Source: JAZKIX01 sp040384645 (GTDB taxonomy: Bacteria; Pseudomonadota; Gammaproteobacteria; Burkholderiales; Burkholderiaceae_D). From it: DNA of 64,000 nucleotides. The notes under the pieces were generated by a model. The model was given only the letters and a program-made list of their open reading frames with translations. It searched no databases and had not been told where the DNA came from. The stretch covers positions 1 to 64,000 of the forward strand of contig JAZKIX010000010.1 in assembly GCA_040384645.1 (NCBI GenBank), in the 5' to 3' direction. A program made the translations under genes and the position numbers. Of the stretch, positions 1-9,188 are shown piece after piece (position 1 is the stretch's first letter; each line of letters begins with the position of its first letter).

Positions 1-575
1 ATCTAGTGGTGGAAAATAGTCGCGTTACTCGAAATTTGTTCAGTCATTTTTAACGATCTAAACTTCTGTGCTTTGATGTATGTCACATTGCATTGACTGA
101 TAGAACTTCAAACGCAAGCAGCTACGAATGCGTTAAAACGGGCTACAGCGTGCGCTACCTTAGAGAGGTGTTTTTGCCGGAATTACTACTCATATTTCAT
201 TAGGCTGAAATATCGGCGAATGCCGTATGGCGACAAGAGTTCGGAGAATGCGAGGAGAGTCCGCTCAGATGCGCAGTGCTGGGAAAAGTACTGCTGGGCT
301 CGACATTCCCAATCGTCGGTCTGGATACCGGGTATCCCCAGCTTGTTTTACAGGCGATTACCAACACATCGTTTGGCACATCAAAAATCGATAAATTCAA
401 ACATCATTTCATGCGAATCAGCAAAGGCACGCGGTCTATAAAGTTAATTAATGTGCATGTTAAAGCTATAATCCAACGCAAAATCGGTAAAGCTTTTGGC
501 ATGCAAACTTTATTTCCCAAGGGTTCCGTTGAAGTCAACTATCGCGCTACGAATAAACCATAGTCAGGATCAAGA
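1..575. other. Window start without a supported gene
   Basis: No reading frame here resembles a protein I recognise. The short frames have no convincing ribosome binding site and no recognisable domain, and they overlap on both strands. The stretch may hold the promoter of the membrane protein that starts at 576, but I see no clear -35/-10 pair. Confidence 0.5.
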
Positions 576-1304
576 ATGAACCAAAACTCCCACATCCCCT
601 CGCGCCGCACTGCCACCTTCACAGGCGTTTTCCTTTTGCTGTTCACGATCTTGAGTGCGCTGCACTTCACCCTGATCGAGCTCAAGTTGATCGTCGTCGA
701 CGATATCGAACCTATCGTGGCATTCATACAGCAGCAAGAATTGTTATTCCGTTTTGGCATTGTGCTTGACTTGACGCTGTTCACCTGCGGTATCGCCGCA
801 GTCCTTGCGCTGTACGCCTTGCTGCGCACCCAGCACGAGCACTTTGCGCGCTTTGCCCTAATTTGCATGGTAATTCAAGCTACTTTGTCGATCGCCATCG
901 AGCTAAGCAGTCTGCTCGCCTTGCTGCTGGTCAGCGGCGGCAATACGGTGGCGGCGTTTGAACCCAAGCAACTACATGCGCTGCTCGGGTTGGTGTTGCA
1001 GACACGTGCCGCCGCTTATACGGTGGTGATCCTGTTTTTTAGCATTGGAATGAGTGTGTTTTCATTCTTGCTTCTCAAGTCCAAGCTGGTGCCTTCCCTG
1101 ATCGCAGTCACAGGCCTGCTGTCCTTTGTGGTCATGCTGGTCGCTACCCTCGCAGGCCTCCTGACACCAGCGAACACCCCGCTTGCAGCGAATATCGTTT
1201 TGGCAGGCCAAAGCTTTGCCACGCTGGCGATGGTTTTTCAACTGGTGTTGGGCGGGTGGCTGATTGGCAAAGGTGCGGGGCGGCGGGCACTGGGAATGGC
1301 GTAG
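576..1304 (+). CDS. DUF4386-like membrane protein
   Basis: This 242-residue protein is almost entirely hydrophobic, with about six membrane segments (roughly residues 14-36, 56-82, 90-116, 138-165, 172-195 and 205-230). The pattern and length match DUF4386-type integral membrane proteins, whose function is unknown; no catalytic motif is visible. The N-terminal segment is followed by an acidic loop (VVDDIEPI). The gene stands alone, followed by a dispersed repeat and a long inverted repeat rather than another gene in the same direction. The family call is from recall of the sequence pattern, not from a search. Confidence 0.6.
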   Translation: MNQNSHIPSRRTATFTGVFLLLFTILSALHFTLIELKLIVVDDIEPIVAFIQQQELLFRFGIVLDLTLFTCGIAAVLALYALLRTQHEHFARFALICMVIQATLSIAIELSSLLALLLVSGGNTVAAFEPKQLHALLGLVLQTRAAAYTVVILFFSIGMSVFSFLLLKSKLVPSLIAVTGLLSFVVMLVATLAGLLTPANTPLAANIVLAGQSFATLAMVFQLVLGGWLIGKGAGRRALGMA

Positions 1305-1331
1305 CTAGCCGGGGAAGTCCCCAATTGCCTG

Positions 1332-1405
1332 AAATATACTCCCGCCTGTATTTTTTAAAGCACAATAAACACGTGCGGGATAGGGTCTATTTTTGCCTAT
1401 ACCCC
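1332..1405 (-). repeat. Dispersed 75-bp intergenic repeat, copy 1
   Basis: Read on the minus strand, this copy starts GGGGTATAGGCAAAAATA, passes a CCCGCACGT core and ends in an AAAAATAC/GTAT hairpin. It lies downstream of the DUF4386 gene and upstream of phoD. Confidence 0.75.
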
Positions 1406-1410
1406 ACGTG

Positions 1411-1456
1411 AGCGAAGTTGATTGGGCTGAAAAGCGTTACCCCAACCAACTTCGCT
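1411..1456. repeat. Long inverted repeat (16-bp arms)
   Basis: The arms AGCGAAGTTGATTGGG and CCCAACCAACTTCGCT pair with one mismatch across a loop of about 13 nt. There is no T-run, so a canonical Rho-independent terminator is not indicated. It directly follows repeat copy 1 and overlaps the 3' end of the possible small gene at 1437-1592. Confidence 0.6.
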
Positions 1457-1592
1457 GATCCATTTTCTGCAACTCACACATTGCCGCGCCCCAAGCGTTG
1501 CAAGTCGAAAGCAACATCAAAAACAAAGGCAACACCAGCGCGGCGTAGTATCGGCCACCAAACAATGGATAGCCCCGCCAAATAATGCGCAT
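1437..1592 (-). CDS. Possible 51-residue membrane peptide
   Basis: An ATG at 1592 opens a 51-codon frame that ends in TAA at 1437-1439. An AGGG sits 7 nt upstream of the ATG as a plausible ribosome binding site. The peptide begins MRIIWRGYPLFGG and has one hydrophobic stretch (YYAALVLPLFLMLLSTC). The IIWRG-type start followed by a membrane segment recalls small hypothetical membrane proteins of proteobacteria, but this is a weak resemblance. Its 3' end forms one arm of the inverted repeat at 1411-1456. It could also be a chance frame. Confidence 0.3.
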   Translation of the reverse strand: MRIIWRGYPLFGGRYYAALVLPLFLMLLSTCNAWGAAMCELQKMDQRSWLG

Positions 1593-1700
1593 TGTGATGC
1601 CCTTGATCAATTGAATCGCTACCTCAGTTATCGCTTGTCATAAGCACGTCATCCAGAACAGCTAAGTTTTGCTCCATCAACCACCAATTGATGGAACTCT

Positions 1701-3464
1701 ATGCGCCTGCCACCGTGTTTTAAAGCGGCCGAGACTAGCGTTTGGCAAGACGTGCTGGAGCCTCGGCGTCGTAGCTTCATGCGGCACCTGTGTTCGTCGG
1801 CCTTGGCGGTGGCATCGGCCGGCACTGTGAGCGCGTGCCGCAATATTCAAACCGTGAGAGGCGAGGCGATGACGGCCACGGGCACTTTCGCGCACGGTGT
1901 TGCCAGCGGCGATCCGCTGGCGGATCGGGTGATTTTGTGGACCCGCGTCACCCCGCAGGAGGGAGATGAGGAGCGCGAGATCGATGTGCAGTGGCAGCTC
2001 GCCACCGACCGCGCCATGCAACACATCGTGGCATCCGGCAGCGTCACGACAAAGTCGGAAAATGACTATACGGTGAAGGTGGATGCGACCGGTTTGCAGC
2101 CGGGGCGCGTGTACTTTTACCGCTTCAATTCTGCTGTGGCGATGTCGCCGATCGGGCGCACCAAGACCTTGCCAGCGGCCGATATTGCCAAGGTCAGACT
2201 GGCGGTTTTTTCCTGTGCCAATTATCCATCGGGTTATTTCAATGTGTATGCCGATGCGGCGCAGCAGACCGATGTCGATTGCGCCTTGCATATCGGCGAT
2301 TACATTTATGAATACGACGAAACCGGCTATGGCTGCAAGCACGCCAAAGCGCTGGGGCGGTTGCCGCAGCCGGCCAACCTCTTATTGGTATTGGCCGATT
2401 ACCGCAAGCGTTATGCACAGTATCGCAGCGACCCCGATTTGCAGGCGTTGCATGCGGTATTGCCTTTCATTACGGTGTGGGACGATCATGAATTTGCCGA
2501 CGATGCCTGGCGCGATGGTGCGGCCGATCACGATGCCGGCGCGCAAGGCCCGTTCTCGTCGCGCAAAAAAGCCGCGATCCAGGCCTATGGCGAATGGATG
2601 CCAATCCGGCTGCCCAACCCGGCCAATGCGGAAGAAATTTATCGTTCCTTCGATTTCGGCAAGCTGGTGTCGCTGCATATGCTCGATACCCGCATCGTGG
2701 GCCGCGACCAACAGTTAATGCAGTCCTCCTTTTACGGTGAAGATGAACGCTTCGATGCGTCTCGCTTCCGGGCTGCGGTCGCTGCGTCGCAGCGCCAGAT
2801 GCTGGGCGAAAAGCAAATGGCCTGGCTGGAGCGCAAGGTCAGCGCCTCGAAAGCGGCATGGCAAATCTTGGGGCAACAAGTCTTGATGGCGCGCATGGAA
2901 TACCCATCGGCAATTGTCAGCGATGAGATGGGCTATGCCGAGTTTGCCGCCTTGAAGCAGCGCGCGCAACGCAATCCAGCCAGCTTGACTGCGCAGCAAA
3001 AAGCGCTGCTTGCGGCGCCGACCTTGCCTTGCTATATGGATTCTTGGGATGGCTACCAGAGCGACCGTGAAAAAGTGTTTGGCATGATGCAGCACCATGA
3101 CAAAAACCTGGTAGTGCTGACCGGCGATACGCATAACGCCTGGGCTAGCGATCTTTATGACAATCAGAAGCGTTTGGTTGGCGTCGAATTTGCCACCGCG
3201 TCGGTCTCGTCGCCCGGCTTGGAAAGCGCTTACCCCGACCAGCCGGCTGACGACATTGCCCGCATGATGCAAACCCTGATCGACCCGCTGTATTACGCCC
3301 AAACCAGCAAGCGCGGTTATATGCTAATCACCGCGACTGAGAGTGAAGTGCGGGCCGATTGGCGCTTCGTCGATACGGTACACCGGCGTGAATTTACTGC
3401 CGATACCGGGCGCAGCTTGCGCACTGTGGGCGGATCCGGCAATCGCAGGATTGTGGAAGTGTGA
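1701..3464 (+). CDS. phoD: PhoD-like alkaline phosphatase, Tat lipoprotein
   Basis: This 587-residue protein is a PhoD-type phosphodiesterase/alkaline phosphatase, a periplasmic or surface metalloenzyme that releases phosphate from esters. The N-terminus carries a twin-arginine signal (PRRRSFM, residues 21-27), a hydrophobic stretch and a lipobox-like VSAC ending at C46, so it may be lipid-anchored. An Fn3-like PhoD N-domain (about 60-160) precedes the catalytic domain, with family motifs GDYIYEY, VWDDHEFADD and VVLTGDTHNAWA. An alternative start is M27, but that would remove the RRR motif, so 1701 is preferred. A strong hairpin at 3551 separates it from the convergent GH3 gene. No Pho box is obvious upstream. 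Confidence 0.88.
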   Translation: MRLPPCFKAAETSVWQDVLEPRRRSFMRHLCSSALAVASAGTVSACRNIQTVRGEAMTATGTFAHGVASGDPLADRVILWTRVTPQEGDEEREIDVQWQLATDRAMQHIVASGSVTTKSENDYTVKVDATGLQPGRVYFYRFNSAVAMSPIGRTKTLPAADIAKVRLAVFSCANYPSGYFNVYADAAQQTDVDCALHIGDYIYEYDETGYGCKHAKALGRLPQPANLLLVLADYRKRYAQYRSDPDLQALHAVLPFITVWDDHEFADDAWRDGAADHDAGAQGPFSSRKKAAIQAYGEWMPIRLPNPANAEEIYRSFDFGKLVSLHMLDTRIVGRDQQLMQSSFYGEDERFDASRFRAAVAASQRQMLGEKQMAWLERKVSASKAAWQILGQQVLMARMEYPSAIVSDEMGYAEFAALKQRAQRNPASLTAQQKALLAAPTLPCYMDSWDGYQSDREKVFGMMQHHDKNLVVLTGDTHNAWASDLYDNQKRLVGVEFATASVSSPGLESAYPDQPADDIARMMQTLIDPLYYAQTSKRGYMLITATESEVRADWRFVDTVHRREFTADTGRSLRTVGGSGNRRIVEV

Positions 3465-3550
3465 AATACATACAAAAAATACATACAAAATGCAGGCGAC
3501 AAGGATCGTTCTGATGCTTGTGGCTCGCACCATGACCGCACAACGACAAC

Positions 3551-3575
3551 GGGGCGCTGAAAAATTCAGCGCCCC
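3551..3575. terminator. Hairpin terminator between convergent genes
   Basis: Perfect 11-bp arms GGGGCGCTGAA and TTCAGCGCCCC are separated by 3 nt. The hairpin sits in the 141-nt gap between phoD (+) and the GH3 gene (-). The flanks have only short T/A tracts, so it is best read as a bidirectional terminator of moderate strength. Confidence 0.7.
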
Positions 3576-3605
3576 GCTTGTTACAACAGCATTTTTAAGA
3601 CGGCT

Positions 3606-6600
3606 TTATTTCCCCTGCAAATTCAAACTGCGCGCAGGTAAATTCAGCGTGACTTTGTTGGCGCTCACCTCGCCGGCATTGCGTGCCACACTGAAGTTGT
3701 AAATACCGCCTGCGATTTGCCAGGTTTTGGTATTGGTTTGGTACATGCCAAGCAGGCGCGGATCAATTGCCAGCTTGATGGTCTTGGTCTCGCCAGGCAC
3801 CAGTTCCACTTTATCGAAGGCGCCAAGACGCTTCGGCGCTTCCCATTGAGTGCTGCTCGGCGAGACATAGACTTGCGGTACGTCCTTGCCCTTGACCGTG
3901 CCAGTATTGGTGACATTAAAGCTGACATTCACTTCACCATTGACCAGTGTTGCAGTCGGAGTCGAATAGCTGAACTGGGTGTATGACAAGCCATGACCGA
4001 ATGGGAATAACGGCACTATTCCTTTGGCGTCAAACCACTTATAGCCCACTGCCGCACCTTCGACCCCGTAATTGACCGCAAAATTGGCCCCGCTATCCAG
4101 GTTTGGTCGTGGCAATTGGTTGACCGATACTGGGAAGGTGACCGGCAGATGGCCGGACGGATTGACATCGCCAAACAAGACCCGCGCAATTGCCTCGCCG
4201 CCGCTGGTGCCTGGGTACCACGCCTCAAGCACGGCATCGACCGAATTGAGCCACGGCATGGTGACAGGACCGCCATTTTCCAGGACGACCACGGTTTTCG
4301 CATTCGCCGAGGCGAGTGAAGCAATCAGATGATCTTGATTGTCCGGCAGCGATAGCGTGGTGGCATCGTTGGCTTCGCCGATCCACTGGGTGGCAAACAC
4401 AATTACTACATCCGATGCCCTGGCCAACGCGGCGGCTGATCCGACATCGGTGCCGGCGTTATAGGTCACCTGGCTTTGTGGCGCCAGTTGCTGGATTGCC
4501 CGCAGCGGCGACGACGGGTTGTACACCACCGGCCCCGGCCATGAAGTTGGCAACAATCCCGATACCGCATTGCCGCCAATCGGATAGACCTGCGACGAGC
4601 CGCCGCCCGATAGCACGCCGACATCGGCATGGCCGCCGATGACAGCGATCTTCATGCTGTTTTTGCTCAATGGCAGCAAGTTGCGATTATTCTTGAGCAA
4701 CACCATGCCTTCTTCGGCATCGCTACGGGTCACTAAGGCGTGCGCCGCATAATCGATATTGCCGGTGGGAGAGACAGGGTGGTCGAACAAGCCCTTGCTA
4801 AACATGCTGCGTAACACACGCTTGGCCATATTGTCGAAGCGGCTTTGCGCCACCGCGCCGCTGCTGACCGCGCCAGTCAATGCGCTGCCAAAACGCTGCT
4901 GGCCGTCAAATTGCCAGCCCGACTCTTGATCCAGTCCATTATTGGCGGCCATCGCCGTGCTGTGGACTGCGCCCCAATCGGACATGACATAGCCGCGATA
5001 GCTCCAATCGGTTTTCAATACCTGGTTGAGCAGATAGTCGTTTTCACAGGCATAACTGCCATTGACCTTGTTGTAGCTGCACATGACGGAACCGGGATCG
5101 GATTTTTCCAGGGCAAATTGCATGGCCAGCAGATCCGACATACGGGCGCTGGTGTCGTCGATCCTGGCATCGAAAGAGTCGCGCCCGGTTTCCTGATCAT
5201 TGAAGGCAAAATGCTTCAGGGTCGAGATGATGTGATTGGACTGCACACCATTGATTTGTGCGGCAACGATGGTGCCTGCCAGCCAAGGATCTTCACCGGC
5301 ATATTCAAAATTGCGACCATTACGCGGCTCGCGTACCAGGTTCACGCCACCGGCCAGCATGACGTTAAAGCCTAGCGAGCGTGCCTCGGAACCGATCATG
5401 GCGCCGCCTTTATAGGCCAAGTCCAGATTCCAGGTCGATGCAGTTGCCATGCCCGATGGCAGGGCAGTACCTTCGCGCGCTCTCGGTCCGCCGCCCTGGG
5501 TGGCGACGCCGATCCCGGCATCGGTTTCGAACTGGGCTGGAATCCCTAAACGCGGTATACCGGAGACCCAGCCCGCTGACCACGGTATAGCGGCAGGCTG
5601 ATCAGGACCAAAATCACCGATCAGCAATTTCCCCTTTTCATCTTGCGTCAGCTCTTTTAGCAGCAAGTCAGCCCGTTGGTCAGCGTCGAGGCTGAGGTCC
5701 ATCCACGGCTGAGTCGGGGTTGGTGTGGGCGTAGGCGTTGGCGTTGGAGTCACGCCCCCATACACTTCAAATTCATATAGCGAATAACCATACGGTGTCG
5801 CGCGCAAGTTGCCGTTCATACGGACATAACGGGCATTGACGGCGGCAAATTGAATATTATCGGTGCCACCATCGCCATTGCTGATTGTGCTCACGGTAGT
5901 CCAGTTGCTGCCGTCTTGCGAGACCTGGATCTGGTAAGCCTTACCGTAGGCGGCTTCCCATTTCAGCACCACGTCATTGATGTTGATAACCGCGCCCAGA
6001 TCAACCGTGATCCACTGCGCATCGCTGAACAGGGAAGCCCAGCGCGTCGTGCCGTTGGCATCGACCGCAGCCGAGGCTGGCGTGGCACCGGTTTCAGTTG
6101 AGGAAGCGGAAACTGCCTTGTTCAAGGCCAGATTACCTGTGGGCGTCGGAGTAGGCGTCGGAGTTGGTGTCGGCGTAGGAGTAACGCCGCCATACACTTC
6201 AAATTCATACAGCGAATAGCCATACGGTGTCGCGCGCAAGTTGCCATTCATCCGCACATAACGGGCATTGGTAACGGTACTGACCGTGGTCCAGTTGCTG
6301 CCATCTTGCGAGACCTGGATCTGGTAAGCCTTGCCGTAGGCGGCTTCCCATTTCAACACCACATCATTGATGCTAATGACCGCGCCCAAGTCGACCGTGA
6401 TCCATTGCGCATCGCTAAACAGCGAAGCCCAACGGCTGGTTCCATTGGCATCGACTGCCGCCGAAGCGGGCGTGGCAGCGGTTTCTATCGACGATACCGT
6501 TACCGCTTTGTTCAATGCCAAGTTGGCGCCTGCAGCCATTGCTGCCGCCGGCAAAGTGATTACCGCAGCTGCCGCCATTGCGCTAACCAGTGTTTTTAAT

Positions 6601-6617
6601 TGTAATTTTTTTGTCAT
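3606..6617 (-). CDS. Secreted GH3 beta-glucosidase with two discoidin-like domains
   Basis: This 1003-residue exported glycoside hydrolase of family 3 cleaves terminal beta-linked sugars from oligosaccharides. It has a Sec signal peptide (1-29), a first F5/8-type C (CBM32-like) domain (31-144), a Pro-Thr linker (146-160), a second such domain (161-289), another Pro-Thr linker (290-302), the GH3 N-domain from about 308 with the GYVMSDWGA motif and predicted nucleophile D547, the GH3 C-domain, and a C-terminal Fn3-like domain. The two discoidin-like domains are nearly identical, but the first is 14 residues shorter, lacking the GDGGTDNIQF strand. Upstream lie a gap (6709-6718) and a LacI-type operator-like site. 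The substrate cannot be told; cellobiose or laminari-oligosaccharides are possible. Confidence 0.9.
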   Translation of the reverse strand: MTKKLQLKTLVSAMAAAAVITLPAAAMAAGANLALNKAVTVSSIETAATPASAAVDANGTSRWASLFSDAQWITVDLGAVISINDVVLKWEAAYGKAYQIQVSQDGSNWTTVSTVTNARYVRMNGNLRATPYGYSLYEFEVYGGVTPTPTPTPTPTPTPTGNLALNKAVSASSTETGATPASAAVDANGTTRWASLFSDAQWITVDLGAVININDVVLKWEAAYGKAYQIQVSQDGSNWTTVSTISNGDGGTDNIQFAAVNARYVRMNGNLRATPYGYSLYEFEVYGGVTPTPTPTPTPTPTQPWMDLSLDADQRADLLLKELTQDEKGKLLIGDFGPDQPAAIPWSAGWVSGIPRLGIPAQFETDAGIGVATQGGGPRAREGTALPSGMATASTWNLDLAYKGGAMIGSEARSLGFNVMLAGGVNLVREPRNGRNFEYAGEDPWLAGTIVAAQINGVQSNHIISTLKHFAFNDQETGRDSFDARIDDTSARMSDLLAMQFALEKSDPGSVMCSYNKVNGSYACENDYLLNQVLKTDWSYRGYVMSDWGAVHSTAMAANNGLDQESGWQFDGQQRFGSALTGAVSSGAVAQSRFDNMAKRVLRSMFSKGLFDHPVSPTGNIDYAAHALVTRSDAEEGMVLLKNNRNLLPLSKNSMKIAVIGGHADVGVLSGGGSSQVYPIGGNAVSGLLPTSWPGPVVYNPSSPLRAIQQLAPQSQVTYNAGTDVGSAAALARASDVVIVFATQWIGEANDATTLSLPDNQDHLIASLASANAKTVVVLENGGPVTMPWLNSVDAVLEAWYPGTSGGEAIARVLFGDVNPSGHLPVTFPVSVNQLPRPNLDSGANFAVNYGVEGAAVGYKWFDAKGIVPLFPFGHGLSYTQFSYSTPTATLVNGEVNVSFNVTNTGTVKGKDVPQVYVSPSSTQWEAPKRLGAFDKVELVPGETKTIKLAIDPRLLGMYQTNTKTWQIAGGIYNFSVARNAGEVSANKVTLNLPARSLNLQGK

Positions 6618-6708
6618 TTTCTAAACCCCCTAGATTAATTTTTAGATACTATGTGATTTTTTTTACTTTGTGAATAGTCGTACGGTGATCCTCGTGCGTG
6701 CCGTGCGA

Positions 6709-6718
6709 NNNNNNNNNN
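6709..6718. other. Assembly gap (10 N)
   Basis: A run of ten N in the upstream region of the GH3 gene. Like the other 10-N runs in the window, its true length is unknown, so distances between the operator-like site and the GH3 start are only approximate. Confidence 0.95.
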
Positions 6719-6730
6719 GGAAGCGGTTCC
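6719..6730. promoter_or_regulatory. LacI-family operator-like site
   Basis: GGAAGCGGTTCC is a near-palindrome centred on CG with the AA-N-CG-N-TT layout typical of LacI/GalR-family operators; five of six half-site positions are symmetric. It lies about 100 nt upstream of the GH3 start, where a sugar-responsive repressor could act. The bases directly to the left are missing (N gap), and no LacI-family gene is in the window. Confidence 0.35.
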
Positions 6731-6891
6731 ATGCTATTGCAAAAATTATTGCTCGTCAATGATGTTTTTCGGGAAAATATCGTTTGCTCTTATCAAAAGC
6801 CGGTTGTTTGATAAGTCTCAATCAAGTGTCGAACGTCGACTCTTCAGCCCAACTTGCTTGCAGAAAGCCGTCAAAACTGGTGTAAATTTAG

Positions 6892-6967
6892 AAAATATAC
6901 TGGGATGTGTATTTTTAAAGGCGCAATAAAAACGTGCGGGATCGGCATTGTTTTGCCATATACCCCC
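6892..6967 (-). repeat. Dispersed 75-bp intergenic repeat, copy 2
   Basis: On the minus strand it starts GGGGGTATATGGCAAAACA, has the CCCGCACGTTTTTATTG core and ends in the AAAAATAC/GTATATTTT hairpin. It lies between the 3' end of the histidine kinase gene and the 5' region of the GH3 gene. Confidence 0.8.
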
Positions 6968-7049
6968 TGTTTTTATGAAATTCACCCGTGTGGGCAAACT
7001 CGAAACCGCTTCGAAGCGGCTGACTTATCTGATCCAGGCCCGATCAGTT

Positions 7050-8384
7050 TCATTCGGTCAAGGGCAGCACAAAGCGCGCTTCCAATCCGCCATCGTCCCG
7101 ATTCGCCAATACCAAACATCCGCCCAACGCAATCGACAGTTGCTGCGCGATAGCCAAGCCAAGGCCAGTGCCGCCGGTGTCGCGGTTGCGCGAGCTTTCC
7201 AGTCGGGTGAAGGGTTGCAGTACCGTTGCCAATTCGGACGAAGGGATGCCGGGGCCGCGGTCGCGCACCGCGATGCCGACTTGATGCGGCGTGCTGGCGT
7301 CGATGCAGATTTCGACTTGCTGGCCGAACTTGATGGCGTTATCGACCAAGTTGCTGACGATGCGGCGCAAGGCATAGGGCCGCGTCGTTAAAGGTTGGCC
7401 ACAGCGTCCATGCAATTGGATCGCGTGGCCGGCATCTTGATAATCGCAGACCAGGCTATCGAGCAGGGTGTCGAGGTCGATGCGGCTGGGCGTTTCATTG
7501 ACGCCATGCATGCTGCGGGCATAGGTGATGCCTTCTTCGACCAGCATTTGCATGGCTTTTAAATCGCTTTGCAGCTTGTCGCGTAGCGCGGCATCGTCCA
7601 TCAGATCGGTGCGCAGGCGCATGCGCGTGATCGGCGTTTGCAGGTCGTGCGAAACGGCAGCCAGGATTTGCATCCGTTCGGCCAGGGTATCGGCAATGCG
7701 GCGTTGCATGGTGTTGAAGGCGACGGCGGCACGGCTCACTTCCAGCGGGCCTTTTTCGGACAGAAGATTGCCGCGAAAATCCGGCCCCAGCGTATCGGCA
7801 GCCTGTGCCAGATGCGCCAGCGGGCGCGTCACGAAGCGCACGGCAAGACCGGTGACCAGCGCCAGCAAAGCCAGTTGTAGCAGTAACACCAGCGGAATAC
7901 GTATCGCCAGCGGGATGTCGGTCGGCGTCAATTCAATGGTGAGCGGCGCGCCGTCGGCCAGTTGCAGGCGCAATTGCAGACGCTTGGCGCCATCAGGCGG
8001 CAGGCTGGCGCTGATCGGCGTTTTATTGTCGAGTGCGCGCGTAATTGACGCTGCCAGTTCTTGCGCCAAATCTTGCGTCGCGCCCGGCGGCAGCGTCATG
8101 CCGGCCGCAATCGGGTCGAGCATAAAACGGTAATTCCTGCGGTTCAGTCGACCCAGCCAATCCTTGCGTTCTACTGGCGTTACGCGGTCCAGGATGGCGA
8201 CCGCAGTCGCAATGTCATTGGCCACGCTGTAGACCATCATGCCGCGTGCCGACTGTGCCCGTTCGCGATCCATCAAGACAAACGACATGGCGTGCGCGGC
8301 GATCAGGCCGGAAAATAAAATCAAAGTCAATTGCCCATACAGCGAACGTGGCCATAGCCGTAAAGAATTCAGCGCAAGCGTCAT
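7050..8384 (-). CDS. Two-component sensor histidine kinase
   Basis: This 444-residue inner-membrane kinase pairs with the response regulator encoded just upstream. It has TM1 (about 18-38), a periplasmic region (about 40-155), TM2 (160-183), a HAMP domain (184-236), a dimerisation/phosphoacceptor box AAVSHDLQTPITRMR with H246, and an ATPase domain with N box (LVDNAIKFG), G1 (RDRGPGIP) and G2 (GGTGLGLAI). The layout is EnvZ/RstB-like. The ATG overlaps the regulator's stop by 4 nt (ATGA), so the two are translationally coupled. The signal is not evident; the divergent redox operon suggests envelope stress. Confidence 0.88.
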   Translation of the reverse strand: MTLALNSLRLWPRSLYGQLTLILFSGLIAAHAMSFVLMDRERAQSARGMMVYSVANDIATAVAILDRVTPVERKDWLGRLNRRNYRFMLDPIAAGMTLPPGATQDLAQELAASITRALDNKTPISASLPPDGAKRLQLRLQLADGAPLTIELTPTDIPLAIRIPLVLLLQLALLALVTGLAVRFVTRPLAHLAQAADTLGPDFRGNLLSEKGPLEVSRAAVAFNTMQRRIADTLAERMQILAAVSHDLQTPITRMRLRTDLMDDAALRDKLQSDLKAMQMLVEEGITYARSMHGVNETPSRIDLDTLLDSLVCDYQDAGHAIQLHGRCGQPLTTRPYALRRIVSNLVDNAIKFGQQVEICIDASTPHQVGIAVRDRGPGIPSSELATVLQPFTRLESSRNRDTGGTGLGLAIAQQLSIALGGCLVLANRDDGGLEARFVLPLTE

Positions 8385-9133
8385 GGCAGCGCCTTGCCTT
8401 TGGTGTCGGCAACCTTGACCTCTACCGAAAACACATAACCTTCATTGCGCACGGTCTTGATATAACTGGCTTCGCGCACATTGTCGCCCAGCCGTTGGCG
8501 CAGGCGACTGACCAGCAAATCGATCGAGCGGTCGAATAATTCGGCATCGCGCCCTTGCGTCAGACTGAGTAACTGGTCGCGATTCAGCACCCGTTGTGGA
8601 TGCTCCAGAAATACGCATAACAAGCGATATTCGGCCCCGCTTAAAAACACTGTCGTGCCGGCCGCGTCGAGCAAATGGCGCGCCGTGGTATCGAGCCGCC
8701 ATTCGCCAAAAGCCAGCAGCGGCGCCGCTTCAGTCGGCCGCAGATTGGGCGGCAGCATGCGGGTGCGGCGCAAGACTGAGCGGATGCGCGCCAGTAATTC
8801 ACGTGAGGCGAATGGCTTGGTCAGGTAATCGTCAGCACCCATTTCCAATCCCACGATGCGGTCGGTTTCTTCGCTGCGGGCGGTCAGCATCAGCACCGGG
8901 ATTTGCTTGGCGCCACTGGCGCGCAAGTCGCGGCACAGGCTGAGGCCATCTTCGCCGGGCAACATCAGGTCGAGCACGATTAAGTCGATCTGCATGGTGG
9001 CCAAGGCTTCGCGCATTTCTTTGCCGTTGGCGACGGTGGTCGCCTTCAAGCCGTTTTTTTCAAGGTATTGCGCTAGCAGGGCGCGAATCTCGCGGTCGTC
9101 GTCGACAACCAAGATGTGATCAGTGGGTTCCAT
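8381..9133 (-). CDS. OmpR-family response regulator
   Basis: A 250-residue transcription regulator with an N-terminal receiver (acidic pair in VVDDD, phosphoacceptor D55 in LIVLDLMLPGEDG, conserved Lys in TKPF) and a C-terminal winged-helix DNA-binding domain (about 135-240, ending in the SYIKTVRNEGYVF motif). I chose the ATG at 9133 because the receiver fold starts directly after it (MEPTDHILVVDDD). An in-frame ATG at 9181 would add 16 residues. It is followed by its kinase with a 4-nt overlap. Repeated GTATCT half-sites upstream (9189-9275) are candidate binding sites for autoregulation and control of the divergent operon. Confidence 0.9.
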   Translation of the reverse strand: MEPTDHILVVDDDREIRALLAQYLEKNGLKATTVANGKEMREALATMQIDLIVLDLMLPGEDGLSLCRDLRASGAKQIPVLMLTARSEETDRIVGLEMGADDYLTKPFASRELLARIRSVLRRTRMLPPNLRPTEAAPLLAFGEWRLDTTARHLLDAAGTTVFLSGAEYRLLCVFLEHPQRVLNRDQLLSLTQGRDAELFDRSIDLLVSRLRQRLGDNVREASYIKTVRNEGYVFSVEVKVADTKGKALP

Positions 9134-9188
9134 AGACTGCTTTATAGCCGATTTTTGGCGCGCTGCCTTCGGCATCTGCATCTCGTCT

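Noticed and set aside
276..563. 95-residue plus-strand frame near the window start
   Set aside because: No ribosome binding site, no recognisable domain and low-complexity-free but unfamiliar sequence overlapped by frames on both strands; nothing supports translation.
7525..8133. Long plus-strand frame of 202 codons
   Set aside because: It lies antisense inside the histidine kinase gene; its Ser/Arg-rich composition is the usual shadow of a GC-rich coding strand.
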